Assembly (NCBI GenBank): GCA_039720395.1
Contig: CM077820.1
Coordinates: forward strand, 11,431,848 to 11,495,847
Direction of reading: 5' to 3'
Origin: Liquidambar formosana
Taxonomy: Eukaryota; Streptophyta; Magnoliopsida; Saxifragales; Altingiaceae
DNA length: 64,000 bases
The translations under genes were made by a program, and so were the position numbers. A model generated the notes under the pieces. It saw nothing but the letters and a program-made list of their open reading frames with translations. It ran no database searches and was not told the origin of the DNA. Positions 11,335 through 23,882 of the stretch are shown one piece after another; the stretch's first letter is position 1; each line of letters opens with the position of its first letter.

Positions 11335-12600
11335 GCCCGGTGGTACCTAGTTGTGTATAAAGGGATTTTCTTTTTTCTTTTTTTCGCTCAGAGGGAACTA
11401 TATATTATGTGAGAAAAAAGATATGTTGCAACTTGCAAGTGACATATATACATGAACTTGCCACCAACTTGGTCCAAATTTTCAGACGCCGAGGATTCGA
11501 GGAACGCGATCACACACGGCCTAGACCGACGCGGGATATTTGACTGAATGCATAACCACCTGAACCAGTCGCTTCATCACCCTTCTATTTTTATTCAGCT
11601 GGTCTTCTCTTTGTCGTATCAAAAGAAAAAAAGAAAAATGCTAGTCTTCTCTATGTCTCCTCCAATCTCTGCTGCCTTGGCTGCTAGCATGCAGAAAAGT
11701 TTTAGCTTTCATTAAAACATAATTTACTTTGGAAAACGTGATAATATAAGCTAAACAAAGAGGGAAAATTCAATTTAATAGTTTTGTTTTGGGGATTTGA
11801 TTGAGTCAATACTCTCGAGTCCACGGCGAAATGCATTTCTAATTATGGTACGTGTTAAAGAAAAAGACTGGTACGGTGTTTACAAAGCAAGTAGCAACGA
11901 CTAACGAGTGCCAATGAAAAGGGTAAATTGAGAAGATGTCAAAAAAAAAGGTAAAGCATTTCGGGGAGCTTCCTTGGAAGCGAGTGTTTCACGTGAGCGC
12001 TCGTGTATATGCTTAGTGTACAAAATGGTCAACCATCCATTGGGAATACTGCGTTGGTGTTGGATGAAGAGTAGTCTCACGTTGACTTACATTTAAACAC
12101 TTATGAATAGATTGTGCATTAAATTGAATAAATTTATAATTTATACACCACATTAAAATTCATGATATAGTTTGTAATGCTAATATGTAATTTGCCCCTT
12201 CTTCCTTGCTTCTTCTTCTTCCTTTTTTTTATTTTTTTATTTTTTTTATTTTTATAGAAAAAATGCTAAACTTATCAGTTTTAACTGTAAATTTGTTCAT
12301 CAATTGATGTGTCAATTGTCAAGATTCGCTTGTGAATTTGTCCCAGCCACATCAGAAGAATAAAATGAAAAAAAATTTCTTAATAAACAAGTAATGGGTT
12401 TACTACCAATAAACTTAGACCTTTTGTGTAGGAATAAGTTACAGATTTTTATGTTAGGCTTGTTGTGTTGGATTTTGGACACCCATATCTCCCCAACAAC
12501 AATGCAAGATTGTAATTAATCAAGAAATAAGCCCATTTTACTTATAAAAAAGTGGATGATTGAACATTAGCTGATGGATTAAACACTTTTACAGTACAGT
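11335..12600 (-). repeat. Duplicated 5' flank of the invertase unit (copy B)
   Basis: Upstream of copy B exon 1. Blocks such as GAGGATTCGAGGAACGCGA and GGGATATTTGAC recur upstream of copy C (51355-51410). The stretch from about 12130 to 12570 recurs at about 57550-57960, on the far side of the hAT element inserted upstream of copy C. No separate gene is seen. It must include the old promoter, but no core element can be assigned with confidence. Confidence 0.7.
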
Positions 12601-12795
12601 AGGGAAAAGTGTTCACATTGTAAAAATGGAATCTCTATTCAGCAACAAAATTTCAATGATTTTTTTTTTGTTTTTGGGGTGGGGGGCGGGGAATACTGAT
12701 ACTGATGAGGTCATTTCTCGAAAGGGCAGTGATATACGTAGCAACTGCATAGCTCCTTCCCCTCCCTTTTATTCTTGTAAAATGACTTCTGTGAA

Positions 12796-13010
12796 CCACG
12801 AGGTGCGGCTCAGATGGCCTCATGGTTGGAATACCAATGGTTGGAATACCAACAACGAGGTCCTAGGTTCAAACCTTGTGGCTAGTTCTCCGGGTGTAAT
12901 AAGTGCAGTAAAGGTTGGTAGGACATACCTCCATTGATGGGTAATCAATTCCCGAAGTCGTGCAGGCTGAGGGGATTCATCCTCGTATCCAAAAAAAGAA
13001 AAAGCCTTCT
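12796..13010 (+). mobile_element. Probable tRNA-derived SINE
   Basis: About 210 bp beginning CGAGGTGCGGCTCAGATGG (box A-like) with GGTTCAAACC (box B-like) at about 12869, and ending in an A-rich tail with AAAAAAAGAAAAAG (12992-13005). The sequence TGGTTGGAATACCAA is tandemly doubled near 12823-12851. This layout is that of plant tRNA-derived SINEs, which are transcribed by RNA polymerase III and moved by LINE enzymes. No target duplication was confirmed. Confidence 0.5.
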
Positions 13011-13082
13011 GTGCCCACAAGCCACACACTGACTCCTATCTCCCTCCCTCCAAAACACTTCCACCATTCTTCAACGAATCCT

Positions 13083-13432
13083 CCTCCTCCAGACCTCTCC
13101 CATGGCCATAACCATGGAAGCTATGGAAGCCATGGCCATGGCTTGCTCAAGTAAAACACCCCCTCCCATAATAAGATAAAAAGAAAAGAAAAAGAGCAAC
13201 AAACTGACTCCACTCCTCCTCCAGACCTCTCCCATGGCCACAACCATGGAAGCTATGGAAGCCATGGCCATGGCTTGCTCAAGTAAAACACCCCCTCCCA
13301 TAATAAGATAAAAAGAAAAGAAAAAGAGCAACAAACTGACTCCACTCCTCCTCCAGACCTCTCCCATGGCCACAACCATGGAAGCTATGGAAGCCATGGC
13401 CATGGCCATGGCTTACTCAAGTAACCCCCCTC
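13083..13432. repeat. 132-bp tandem array, about 2.6 units
   Basis: Units begin with AGACCTCTCCCATGGCC at 13091, 13223 and 13355, a spacing of exactly 132 bp. Units 1 and 2 differ at a single base, so the amplification is recent. Each unit contains four CCATGG palindromes, and the third has an extra CCATGG step. Because 132 is a multiple of three, the minus strand shows a repetitive open frame, but its composition argues against a real protein. Confidence 0.9.
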
Positions 13433-13439
13433 CCCAAAA

Positions 13440-16200
13440 ATTTTTAAAAAAAAAAAAATGGAAAGGAGGAGAAAGAATGTCGACATATAATTTCATAAAA
13501 ATATGAATTAATCACTCCAAAATTGACTCAGATAAATTCATAACATCATAAAAAGAAGAATTTATCAGACAGATTCAACAAATTCTGTGACAATTTCATG
13601 GATTTCTCAAATTAAATCATGATTTCTCTTCCTATTGTCAATTATTTCTTTCTCAGAGAAAATCATGATTTTATTACTCAGAGAAATTCATGATTTTCTC
13701 AGATAAAATCATGAATTACTCAGAAAATTCATCACAAGGATGTTGCGATTTGAAATTAAATGCAATCACAGATTCAATCAAACCAAAAAAGGGCTCGCAA
13801 CTGCAGCAGAATCTTCAACTTCAAAGTCGAACCCAATCTTCAACTTCACCGGAGCTGAAGCTTGTCTCGCCGGAGCTAAAGCTTGTCTTGCCGGAGTGCT
13901 GAACACATCAAGAATTTATTTGAGAAAATCAAGGAGTTTATCCGATAAATTCTTCAATAAATTTGTTAAATTAACACAGGCAAAGACAAAGAGATACTAC
14001 CACATTCATCTGATCTGAGAGAGAGAGTCATAGAGAACGTTGAGACGAGCGAGATAAAGAGACTTCATCGACGATGACTACAAGGAACCCGTCCTCTTCT
14101 GTATGCATCGGAGAGCTCAGGGCCATTGATTTATTCTTAGAGCAGTGGCTGTGATTGATGTCACGGCGGCTTGAGCCACACTGGACTGTGGCAGTCGAAG
14201 CTAACTAGACCATCCACGGTTGCCGGAGTACGGACGGGCATTGCTATTTCACTACTCAACATCCGGAGAAGCCATGGCCGACGATGGAGAAGCAGTTCAG
14301 ATCCGACGAAATTCCTTTCGGATCCGGTGAGATCCATTCAGATCCGGCAATATTCACTTCAGATTTGGTTGGATCCGGCGAGATCTATAGAGGAGGAGAG
14401 AGACGGCGTCGTCGGCGACCATGGAGGCAGATCTGCCGAGACGAAGGAGAAGAAATGGAGTGAAGGAGAAATCGAGATCTGCCGAGACGAAGACAGAGAA
14501 CGAGAGAGAAAAGGAGAAATCGAGAGACAGTGGGGTGAAGTGAGAGTGAGAGAAACATAGACTGCACATGGACCATTCGTTGAAGAAACATAGACGCGGC
14601 CAATCGTAACGCGGTCTCACACCTCCAAGAATTATTTTTGAATTCAATAAAAATTACAGAGATTTCTTATATAATCCTCTGTATAATTTTGATTTCTCAA
14701 TTGGGTCCTGCTTGGAAAGTTGGAAGCTCAGGTAGAAGAGAATCAGAAACGAACTTTGGACTCTCAAGCAGCGGCTGCCATGGCCTAGTATTCGATCTCC
14801 CACTCTCCTCTCTTTATTTCTCTAACCTCTTCTCTAAGAAAAGTCGATGGATTAGGATTTATTTAAAAGGGTAATTTGGTCCACTAAAGTATGTAAATTC
14901 AAAAGGACCGTGGAAGCCACAATAGTTGCTCCGGCGATGACGCCACCAATTCCTGAATTACCAGTTTACCACACAAGTATTATATTCACATAAATTCCTA
15001 AACTAATTTCTGTAAATTCTGAAATTATGGAGAGAGAAAGTATTGGGAAGTAAAGGAAAATAAAAGAGGAGAGTTATGAATGAGCGAAAATAATGGAGGA
15101 GAGTTATATGAATTAATTGAAGGAGATTAAGACGGAAGGAGTAAAGCATATCGCGGTAGGGAAAGTAGGGGACATTAGGAGTAGAAGGAAAGAATTTGAG
15201 TAATGGAGATTTTGTAGGGATTTGATCGAAATTCAAGAAGATTTTTTAGACGAGTTATTCTCATTTATGATCTTTAATGATTTGTGCCTTTATAGCAAGA
15301 GTACTTTTATCCTCCCAACTTATAATGTACTGGAGGTTAAATGTATTTTTAAAAAGGGATTTTACGCAACACAAGTATTGCTTTTGGACTTGAACCCAAA
15401 TGCCATTTTATTGATATGAAAAAACAAATATAAAAAGAAAATGGATGGGATCAAGTGAACCATGCACCATACACACTTCTAATGCATGATATTGATCTAT
15501 TATAATCAGCACGCATAAACCTAAATTTATTTTTTTTAAAGTTTAAAATTAGATTTTAGTATAATTGTGATAAAACTTAATAGTTTTAGAACTGATATTG
15601 CACAAGTGCATTTAGAGGTGGCTTTTCTCATATACTGATATACTCATTCTCTTTCATATAGCTCTTTTTGTAGGGAACATATATAAAAGAAATAAAGCCC
15701 TTTGACCATGATTTAGAAGACTAAGAACGAAGAGACATTTAAAAGCTAAGTTCCTTAGATGGGTTATTTTTATTTTATTTGACTTGGGAAATGAAAATGA
15801 TGGAGAACATTGTTTGTATTTATACCTTATGATCCAGTTCCCTTGGATGTGAAAGTCTCAACATTTTTCTGCTTTTGCCATATGAAGGGTATCACACATC
15901 TGCTCCCGTCAAAGTTTGGGCCTAATCCTCCTCTCTTGACGTCTTGTAGATATCTTCATTCCAAACCCATTGAATATTTTAATTTATATTTTGTACAAAT
16001 TCTTTAAAGATTTGAACCTGATGTCATAATTTATAGTTACCTATTATTTGTCCTACTAACCTTTTTCGTTTCCCTTTTTTCACTTCGATTTTGTCTTACT
16101 GACTTAGTCGCCAAAAAACAATGATAAGGGAATCATTTCGATCGCAAGGCGTACCTGCCTAAAAATAGAGCACAACTAGTGAACATATGTAATATGTTAA
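13440..16200. other. Gene-free region with repeat fragments
   Basis: No recognisable gene. 13500-13740 is AT-rich with recurring short blocks such as ATGATTTTCTCAGA. 14170-14560 is GC-richer with several GATCCGG repeats, giving meaningless overlapping frames. 14908-14948 (GTGGAAGCCACAATAGTTGC, then CGGCGATGACGCCACC) resembles the terminal repeat of the Mutator-like MITE at 45741-46477, but no partner end was found. 15000-16200 shows nothing identifiable. Confidence 0.5.
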
Positions 16201-16210
16201 AATGGTGATC

Positions 16211-16424
16211 GGGTTTTCTTAACGGTACCTTAAGGTACATGTTAAATTATAATTAATAACTCAATCATTGTATAAAAAAATATATTTTCATGGTTTTCAA
16301 AATATTTTCATATTTTTCCAAGTAATTTTCATGATTTACAATGCATTTTCATCACTTCCAATGTAATGATTAGATCATTAATTGTAACTTAACATGTACC
16401 TGAAGGCATACGTTAAGAAAACTC
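16211..16424. mobile_element. MITE with ~60-bp terminal inverted repeats
   Basis: The left end GGGTTTTCTTAACGGTACCT and the following ~40 bases are the reverse complement, with some mismatches, of the right end (GTACCTGAAGGCATACGTTA, then AGAAAACTC). The centre is AT-rich and non-coding. It lies about 175 bp beyond the stop codon of the LEA gene. The target duplication, and hence the superfamily, could not be fixed. Confidence 0.65.
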
Positions 16425-16598
16425 ATAAAAAAATTTTTTAAAAAAACAAAATAATAAAAATAATGCCCTCCTTCCATATTCAAAGATCGATCATCATGTT
16501 TTTTCCTGTCCCACAGGTACAGTGTATTTTCATTGCTAAAATAAATGGTAAATAAAAAAATAAATAAAAAATAATACAACTCAAACAGCTTTATGTCT

Positions 16599-17243
16599 TC
16601 AGTTGCACTCCAAGGCCTGATGCGCCTTTGCTGACAAGTCGAATGTCAAGGTGCAGTTCATTTCAGCAGATTTCTTCTTCTTCATCACAAACATCAATTC
16701 CACTTTCCCATTCAGCTTGGCCTGGCTGCTCAACTTCAATACCCCTGAACTGATATCGCTGCCAAGGGCCGATGTGCTCGACAGCCCATCAGAATTCAGC
16801 TCCACTGTCACATCCATTTTTTTGGTCGAACGAAGCCCAACCTTACCTTTAGGAATAACTACCTGGCCTACTGTCATGCCCCCATAGGTGAATACGGCCG
16901 TGGTGTTGTCGAATTTGTATGGGCCAAAATTGGCATTCTTCACAGTAACTTGGGCAATGAACCTCGTGTTAAAGGAAGGCGAAGGCGCGGCGGTGGAGAC
17001 AAGAGTGTCCACTGTGACCTTGCCCACCCTGAATTTTGGAGTTCTATACTTCATTACAGTGACTGCGAAAATTGCAATGATTATGGTTTGGAACACAACA
17101 AAGGCAGCAACATATGCGGCGATTTTTATCTGTCGCTTGCGGCGGAACTCCTTGGATTGCAAAGTTGCTGTTTCTTCATCGTCACTTCTAGGTTGTCTGG
17201 CTGCGGGTGCTAGAGGGTACACCTGCTGGTTCTTCTCGGCCAT
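16599..17243 (-). CDS. LEA-2 family (LEA14/NHL-type) single-pass membrane protein
   Basis: An intact intronless gene of 214 codons. Residues 1-40 form a hydrophilic, basic N-terminus (KEFRRKRQIK just before the membrane), 41-64 one transmembrane helix (IAAYVAAFVVFQTIIIAIFA and on), and about 85-205 a LEA_2 beta-sandwich domain with the typical VKNANFGPYKF segment at about 101-111. This architecture is that of plant LEA_2/NDR1-HIN1-like proteins, usually anchored in the plasma or endo-membrane with the domain outside or in the lumen and linked to stress or defence. A specific function cannot be read. The ATG is the only one before the basic stretch, and a TATA-like motif lies upstream at 17366-17378. 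Neighbours are unrelated. Confidence 0.88.
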   Translation of the reverse strand: MAEKNQQVYPLAPAARQPRSDDEETATLQSKEFRRKRQIKIAAYVAAFVVFQTIIIAIFAVTVMKYRTPKFRVGKVTVDTLVSTAAPSPSFNTRFIAQVTVKNANFGPYKFDNTTAVFTYGGMTVGQVVIPKGKVGLRSTKKMDVTVELNSDGLSSTSALGSDISSGVLKLSSQAKLNGKVELMFVMKKKKSAEMNCTLTFDLSAKAHQALECN

Positions 17244-17365
17244 TTTCTTTTCTTCGAAAGGGTGAAAAGAAATTTCTTTTTGTTTCTCTGCTGCGTTTCT
17301 TTCTCTAAGATGAATCGAAGATGTGAAGATGAGTTGTTTGTGGTAATGGGAGGAATTTGGTCTGT

Positions 17366-17378
17366 CATATATTTATAG
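17366..17378 (-). promoter_or_regulatory. TATA box of the LEA-2 gene
   Basis: On the minus strand this reads CTATAAATATATG, about 125 bp before the ATG, leaving room for an ordinary plant 5' leader. Confidence 0.6.
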
Positions 17379-17379
17379 G

Positions 17380-18270
17380 TGTATAGGTGTTTATGGAGGC
17401 TATAATATAAGCTTCGAGGGAGACAATATTGAATGAAGGACACGTCTTGGGTTGGAATTGTTGACTTTTGGAGTCTTACAAAGCGTGGGTGCCTTATAAT
17501 AATTAAAATACTATATACATTAATAAGCACAAGATAAGAATGTGTCGAATAAAGACGCTATAAGTCTATAATATATGATTAACAGAAGCTTCGATTATAT
17601 CCGTTGAATTGGTGGTATCGCCGATTCAAGCACAGGTAAACTCAGGTGAGAATGTGATCGGCGTGAGATGTGAGATGTAGCAGTACGGTTTAGTCAGGAC
17701 GGAAAACCATTACAGGTTATTTGGTTTCTCTTGGCTGTGTTTGCATTGCGTGGACTTCTTTATTAATTATTATGTGATGTGTACGTATTAAGCGAGGAAA
17801 AATAAATAAATAAAGTAAATTTTTATTATTAAGACAATGTCAACTTGATAAAATTGATAACGTGACACATCTCTTGAATTATGTAAATAAAAATAAATTA
17901 AAAAAACCTGAAAAATTGGAGAGCTCGACCCCAAGAAAGGGGTGAACACCTCCAATAGTTCCTCCAAATGGAACCCCTAATGCTTGATGATTGCATTAAA
18001 AATTAAGTTTACAAAACTACCATTGAATATGAACTTGATATTATATCAATTAGTTAATTATGCTCAGTCGTCTTGCCTACTAAGCTGCTCACATTTTATC
18101 AATCAAATTAAAGAATTCCACCCACTTTTCAACCATTTTAGAAAAAGGCATCAAAGTTGAGCACAAATAAATAAATAATGGCTTCAAATATTGTCTGCTC
18201 ATGATTTAGCAATCTAGATGGACCCCTCAATTTATTATTATGGAGTCAAAGAAGGCCTCCCAATTCAAGT
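17380..18270. other. Intergenic region between divergent LEA-2 and PR-10 genes
   Basis: AT-rich with no open frame of note. It serves as the shared upstream region of the two divergently transcribed genes. No repeat or RNA gene was recognised. Confidence 0.6.
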
Positions 18271-18271
18271 C

Positions 18272-18279
18272 TATAAATA
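18272..18279 (+). promoter_or_regulatory. TATA box of the PR-10 gene
   Basis: TATAAATA, 124 bp before the start codon. Confidence 0.7.
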
Positions 18280-18402
18280 CAAATAATGCGCTTCACCAAT
18301 CTCCACCATTCACTTAGACCTCACCAATCACCATCAAGCCAAATCAACCAGCTCACTCATTTTTCTTCCTTGTTAGATTGTCAATCTTCACTCCAACAGA
18401 TA

Positions 18403-18983
18403 ATGGCTGTCACCAGTTTTACCCAAGAGTTTACTACTCTGGTCGCTCCGGCTAGGATGTTCAAGGCTCTAATTGTTGACTCACACAACATCATCCCCAA
18501 GTTGGTGCCACAGGCAATAACAAGCATTGAATTTGTTGAAGGAAGTGGAGGCGCTGGTAGCATTAAGCAAACCAACTTTGCTGAAGGTAAATCTCATTAG
18601 ATAAATTTCTGCATGGCTTTATGTTGGTACATAGTTGACAGGAGATTGAAATGAGCCAATATTCAAATATGATTTGATATGCAGGTGGGCACTTCAAGTC
18701 CTTGAAGCACAAGATTGATGTGCTCGACACTGAGAACCTTGTGTGCAAGTACAGTTTGATTGAAGCTGACATCCTTGGCGACAAACTCAAATATGTTGTT
18801 TATGAGGCTAAATTCCAAGAGTCTGGCAATGGAGGGTGTGTGTGCAAGATGACCAGTGAGTATCATGCTAAGGATGGTGTTGAACTCAAGGAGGATGAAA
18901 TCATGGCAGGCAAAGACAAAGCCACGGGATTGTACAAGGTTGTCGAAGAATACCTCCTCTCAAATCCTGATGTCTATGCTTAG
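18403..18983 (+). CDS. PR-10 / Bet v 1 family protein, two exons
   Basis: Exon 1 is 18403-18586 and exon 2 is 18685-18983, joined at a GT-AG intron of 98 bp that splits codon 62 after its first base, the conserved PR-10 intron position. The product is 160 residues, the normal family length. It has the glycine-rich loop GSGGAG at 47-52 followed by SIK, the central beta strands ([20 protein letters not shown]), and the long C-terminal helix ending [12 protein letters not shown]. Members bind hydrophobic ligands in a cytosolic cavity and are often induced by pathogens, and many are pollen or food allergens. The CDS has no lesion. The CACTA element starts 336 bp past the stop. Confidence 0.93.
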
Positions 18984-19087
18984 AATTGTGTCCTTAATTG
19001 AGTTACTTCTTGAATCATCTGTGTTTGAGTCAAGAGTAAAATTTAATTTTTTGTTTTCTGAGTGCAATTGTTGTGCATCGAAGTAAT

Positions 19088-19093
19088 AATAAA
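19088..19093 (+). promoter_or_regulatory. Polyadenylation signal of the PR-10 gene
   Basis: AATAAA 105 bp after the stop codon, in a T-rich 3' untranslated region. Confidence 0.55.
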
Positions 19094-19339
19094 AGTTCCC
19101 CTCATGCAATGAGGTTTTGGTTGTAAGTTTTGGCTGGAATTTCTTTATTTGATATTTGATTTGAGTTAATATCTCTGTCATTTGATCCAATATCATTCTG
19201 GTAAAAATTTAATTATACGTGGTTTCTTGGCTATTGAGTTGATTCTACAAATAATAATTTTAAAAAAAAAGAAAAAAAAAAAAGAGTTGATTGTACGATT
19301 AGTCCATCCCCAAAGGGGCACTACAAAAAAAAGGGTAAT

Positions 19340-22300
19340 TCCCGACTAAACTTACCGACGGTTTCCTAATTTTGGTCGGCATGTTGTTGGGCGCCGAATT
19401 GCGCGCGTTATGTTCGGAAAATATGATGGTAAAATTGTAAATACCCATATATGTTATGGGTTTTTCGGACAAAAGCCACCTTATAGATATAAGGCAGAGG
19501 AGGGTAGTCCTGTTTCTCCGCGTGACCCAACCCCCTGCGGCGGCCCTGCTTTCCCACCAAAACCAAACCCAAACCCTATTCTACACGTCAGAGCCTCCAG
19601 CCTTCTACCGCCGGCGTCAGAGCTCAACGTCCCTGTTTTCACTTCGCTGCTCAACGTCGGAACCCCTGGTCTTCGACACAACTCCCTTGCTTTCAGTTCG
19701 CTGTAGCCGTCGCCGCTAGCCATCGGGACATGTTCTTCTCAATGGGCCTCACTGGAAGCCATCTCAGTCGCTCGAGGAAGCCGATCGCTTGAGCAATCCC
19801 TCTGTCGGTACATATTCCTCTCTCTCTCTCGTTTTCTAACTCACTTCTCTCCTATTTTGGTTCGATTTCTTCTACGTCTGTTCCGACAAACACACGCAAA
19901 TACAATTGATTTTTTGGGGTTTTTTTTCTCTTCTATTTCTGTTCTGAAACACACACGCAGATACAAGTTGGTCAAACGACAAGTACAGGCCCTATATGTT
20001 AGTTTAGCATTGTCAATTAACCAAGGTGTGTTTAAAAGTTTTAAACAACTTCAAAAAAGAGCAAATTCTAATTGCCAGATGGGTATAACATGCATTTTGC
20101 TTAGGAAATCAAGTAATAGAAATCCATTTTATAGGTTGAAGAGTAAGTATAGAGTGGAGGCAACACTTGAAGTCATTCATACAGAAGTAATAAAAGTCAT
20201 TCTTCCTTGTAATTTCTTCCAAATATACCCTGACAATGGCTAATTAATCTTTAGTCTTGAAATGTTGATATCCACTGTTAGTTTCTTAATTCTTATGTTG
20301 AAGAATTCTGTTCAGTTTGTTGGAAATCATGGAGGCTCAAGTAGATTTGTAAACAGGACGCCAAGATGGACTGGCATAAAGAAAGTCCATTGAAGCACAG
20401 CATCCATGACATGGGAACCATTTTAGGGTGTCGGTCCCTACCATGTATACTGTCAATTTTATTAGAAAGAAGATGGGAATAATTTGAACAATCCATTCAT
20501 AAAGTTTAATGTGATTTATGCTGTCCCGTTTTGGGACATTGATGCAAACTAGTGTTTGAGGGGACCTCTATTACTTAAGTAGCTGTACAGGTCTAGCATG
20601 CTTGTACTTGCTTTAGGATTCGAGCCCAAGATGCAATTTAAAGAAATTTCTTTATGCTGCTTTAGTCGCTTATCCAGTCACAGCGAGGTGGGTCAGTGCA
20701 TTCCAATTTTAACTTGTGGGTCAATCCAGGTAAGCATTGTGATCAGAATATATTTTTTATTTTGTTTCTGAGTAGTATTTGAACTGTCAGCTTGAAAAAA
20801 CTTTAGTGGAACCACTTGTTGAACCAATGGCTCATTCAAGCCACACAGGATCAGAGTATTAGCAACTCAAAATTTTGGAGCTGAACCAAAGCATTGAGAA
20901 GTCTAGTTAACAATTTCAGCTTATTCAACATACCAGATCTTTCCAGATTGCACAACACTGGTTTTACAAAGCATTGCTACCATTGGGTACCGTCCAACCT
21001 AAAATAACTACCAACTACCTAAATAACTATCAAATCCTACCATAGGTCACAGTATTGGGACAAATAGATGAGTTAGCCTAATAAGAACTAGCAACTCATG
21101 GATGTCCTTTTAATTTTATAAAAGACTCAGAAATTAGGTCATGTATCCTGACTTCCAGCCTCAAAGAACTGAAAAAAAAAAAAAAAAAGATAAATAAAAG
21201 TAAAATATTTAGAACCAACATTTATTGTTGGTAAGTGAGTTTCAGATGCACTTGTTAATTATGAATAAAGTACAAACTTGGTTAATTTTTTTAATAGAGG
21301 TAGTTTTATAGATTTTTGGAGTGGACATTGCTTGGTAGGCATATGAATGTAGTTTTCTAACCTGTTTTTGTCTTTCTACAATAATGTGCTCCTTTGTATT
21401 AGCTATAAGAGAAAGGAAAAAGGGTCATTTTGGGAAGCATAGAAAGGCACTAACATCCCCACTTACCTCTATAAAGTAGCTAAAATATTAAGATGCAACT
21501 CAATATATATTATAATAATACAATGCCTTCTATTACAGTCCATAGAGAGCCCCAAGGCACATAATTTTTACCACTTGGACACTATTCCTCTTCCATTCTC
21601 AACTTCCCTTCAAGAACAAATGGCTCCACCAGAGTGTCATGTTTTCTACAATGCACTGGTTTTTAAGGTTCTATGATCATCTTCTTGAATTAAAAGTAAG
21701 AAAATGGAAAACTACAACCTTGTTCATTTTATTTCACCAATGGAAACTTTTAATTCTCCTTTCAATTCACCTCCTCTTTCTAAGTAACAACCTCATTGAT
21801 TCACCCTTTAAAACCATAGTGTCTTTTTTTTTTTTTTTTTCTTTTGCTTGCTTATACTATACACACCAAGGTAGAAATTCAAACACATCATATGTGCTTT
21901 CTCCTAATCGCAATGGTTATTGAGTGACACTATTCCAGATCATGTTTCTCTGAACCAGAACTTAGTTTTAGCATCTCTCGCATCTACAATGTCTAAATTG
22001 CCAGAAACCCATCTATAGGGAGGTAAACATGTAGCTAATCTATATTTCTTGTAGTGGGTATTGCTTTCTTTTCTGATCAAACCGACAGACAGCTCCTAAG
22101 TTCCATGGCAAGGCACAGTAAGGTAGGACAAGAGGGATTCCAGAGGCTCCACATTCTAGCCGTTAAAAACTAAAGACAGGAACACATTGACTCATTAATC
22201 TTGAGGCATATCTGTAACATTGTTTTTATTCAGTATCTTCCCCCATTTATTATTAATTATGAGTGCAATCAGGGCTCAACAAACATATTCCTGTGCTATA

Positions 22301-23851
22301 TTTACAACTCCTTTTGGTAGTTGTCTGATTCTGCACACATAGATGTCTCAACAAAATTCAAAAAAGTATATCCAAAAATCGTAAATCAAGAATAATACTA
22401 ATAGTTGACCAAGAGGCACAAGTGGGGTCTGTTCACTACAAAAAAAGGGGTATTTCTGTTCTGAAACACACGCAGATACAAAGGAATCTCATTGTTTTTG
22501 TTGTTCGATTTTTAGGGTTTGGTGGGGTATTTGTTGTTCAATTTTTTTTTATTTTTTTTTGAGCTTCTCTGTTTCTCCCTCTTGAGCAATTTCTTATTAT
22601 AATTTCCTTTGTAATAGCATTGTTGTGTTGTGTGATGTCTAAAGTGATGTGTTATGTGATTTTAACCTGTTAGCATTGCTCTTTAGTTTGTAATAGCATT
22701 GCTCTTTTCTAGCTTGGCTGTGAGGAGTTTGGTGATGGCTATCCCCTGTTTTACTCTGTTTTTTTTTTTTTTTTTTTTTCCATCTGTGTTCTGGGTTTGG
22801 GCGTGGGTGCTTTGATTTGTTTTCAGGCGTGGGTGCTCATGCTGTCAAAGAACACAACATCCCTCTCTCTCTGATATCTATATGAATATGAATATCTTTA
22901 GTTTCAAATAAATAGATTCATTTAAATCCTGTAGTGTGATCTGATTTCACAATTTTATTTTATTTTTTTCATTTTATATATCCAATTCTTGATCTACATT
23001 AATTTCGATGGCATTTGATGTTTTTGTTTGTTGGAAATGCGCACCCACACATGCTCACACACACATCTGTGTTGAAATTTATCTGATTTAAATGAAAAAT
23101 TATGTGTTGATTGGTTGCTGGAAATTTACATTTGAATTTTGGAGTGGAGGAAACAAAAATGCCCAACCCAGTAAGCCTAATACAACAGTTTGGCTGATTT
23201 TATACGAGTTTTTCATTTTCTTTTGTTATGGTAGGACTAAAATTTTTTAATTTCTTGCTTCCAAACAGACCCTTCAAAGGGACAAAAGGAAAGAAGAAGA
23301 TATTTAAGTCTTTTGAGTTTGGGTTATTAAAGCATTAGGTTTGGAATAGAAGGAATTATCCCTAGCATAGGCATTGTGGCTTGGTTGCCTGACTCTTAGC
23401 GGATCAGATTAGTTACTGGCAAACAATTGGCTGACTCGATCATGAATAATTCAGATTGCATTGCACTAAATTTTTTTTGATTTCAATCATCCAACATAGT
23501 TTTAAATAGTGTTTAATTTTTTCCTAGTGATCTCTCTTTATTACAGCTTTTCTTCTCATGTTTATTTCATACCAAATTTTAGGTCTGTTTTTTAACTTTG
23601 GTTCACAGATACCTAGACATTTTGAAGTCAGAAATTTTCATATTTTTGTGATAAACACTTGATTTGATTTGAATTTAAATTGAACTAATTCAGTGCTGTT
23701 TGGAGTTTGAATGAGGATTCAATTTTTGATTATATAGTATAACCTAATTATGTTCTTAATAACTTGTTGAAAAGAAAATTGTATAGGATGAATTAAATAT
23801 ATCAAAATTGTTTTGGTGATACTTCCTTTGAAGTATTGTTGATTGAGAAAG

Positions 23852-23882
<31 letters not shown>

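Noticed and set aside
11355..11362. TATA-like CTTTATAC upstream of invertase B exon 1
   Set aside because: Only about 21 bp before the ATG, too close to act as the TATA box for a leader-bearing transcript.
13071..13409. 112-codon minus-strand frame with repeated MAMAMASIASMVVAMGEVW
   Set aside because: It is a by-product of the 132-bp tandem array, whose unit length is a multiple of three; no family signature.
16651..17265. Plus-strand frames opposite the LEA gene
   Set aside because: Shadows of the real minus-strand LEA-2 gene; compositions are not protein-like.
22051..22056. TTCTTGTAGTG as a possible CACTA right end
   Set aside because: Flanks do not match the left-end duplication and there is no subterminal array beside it.
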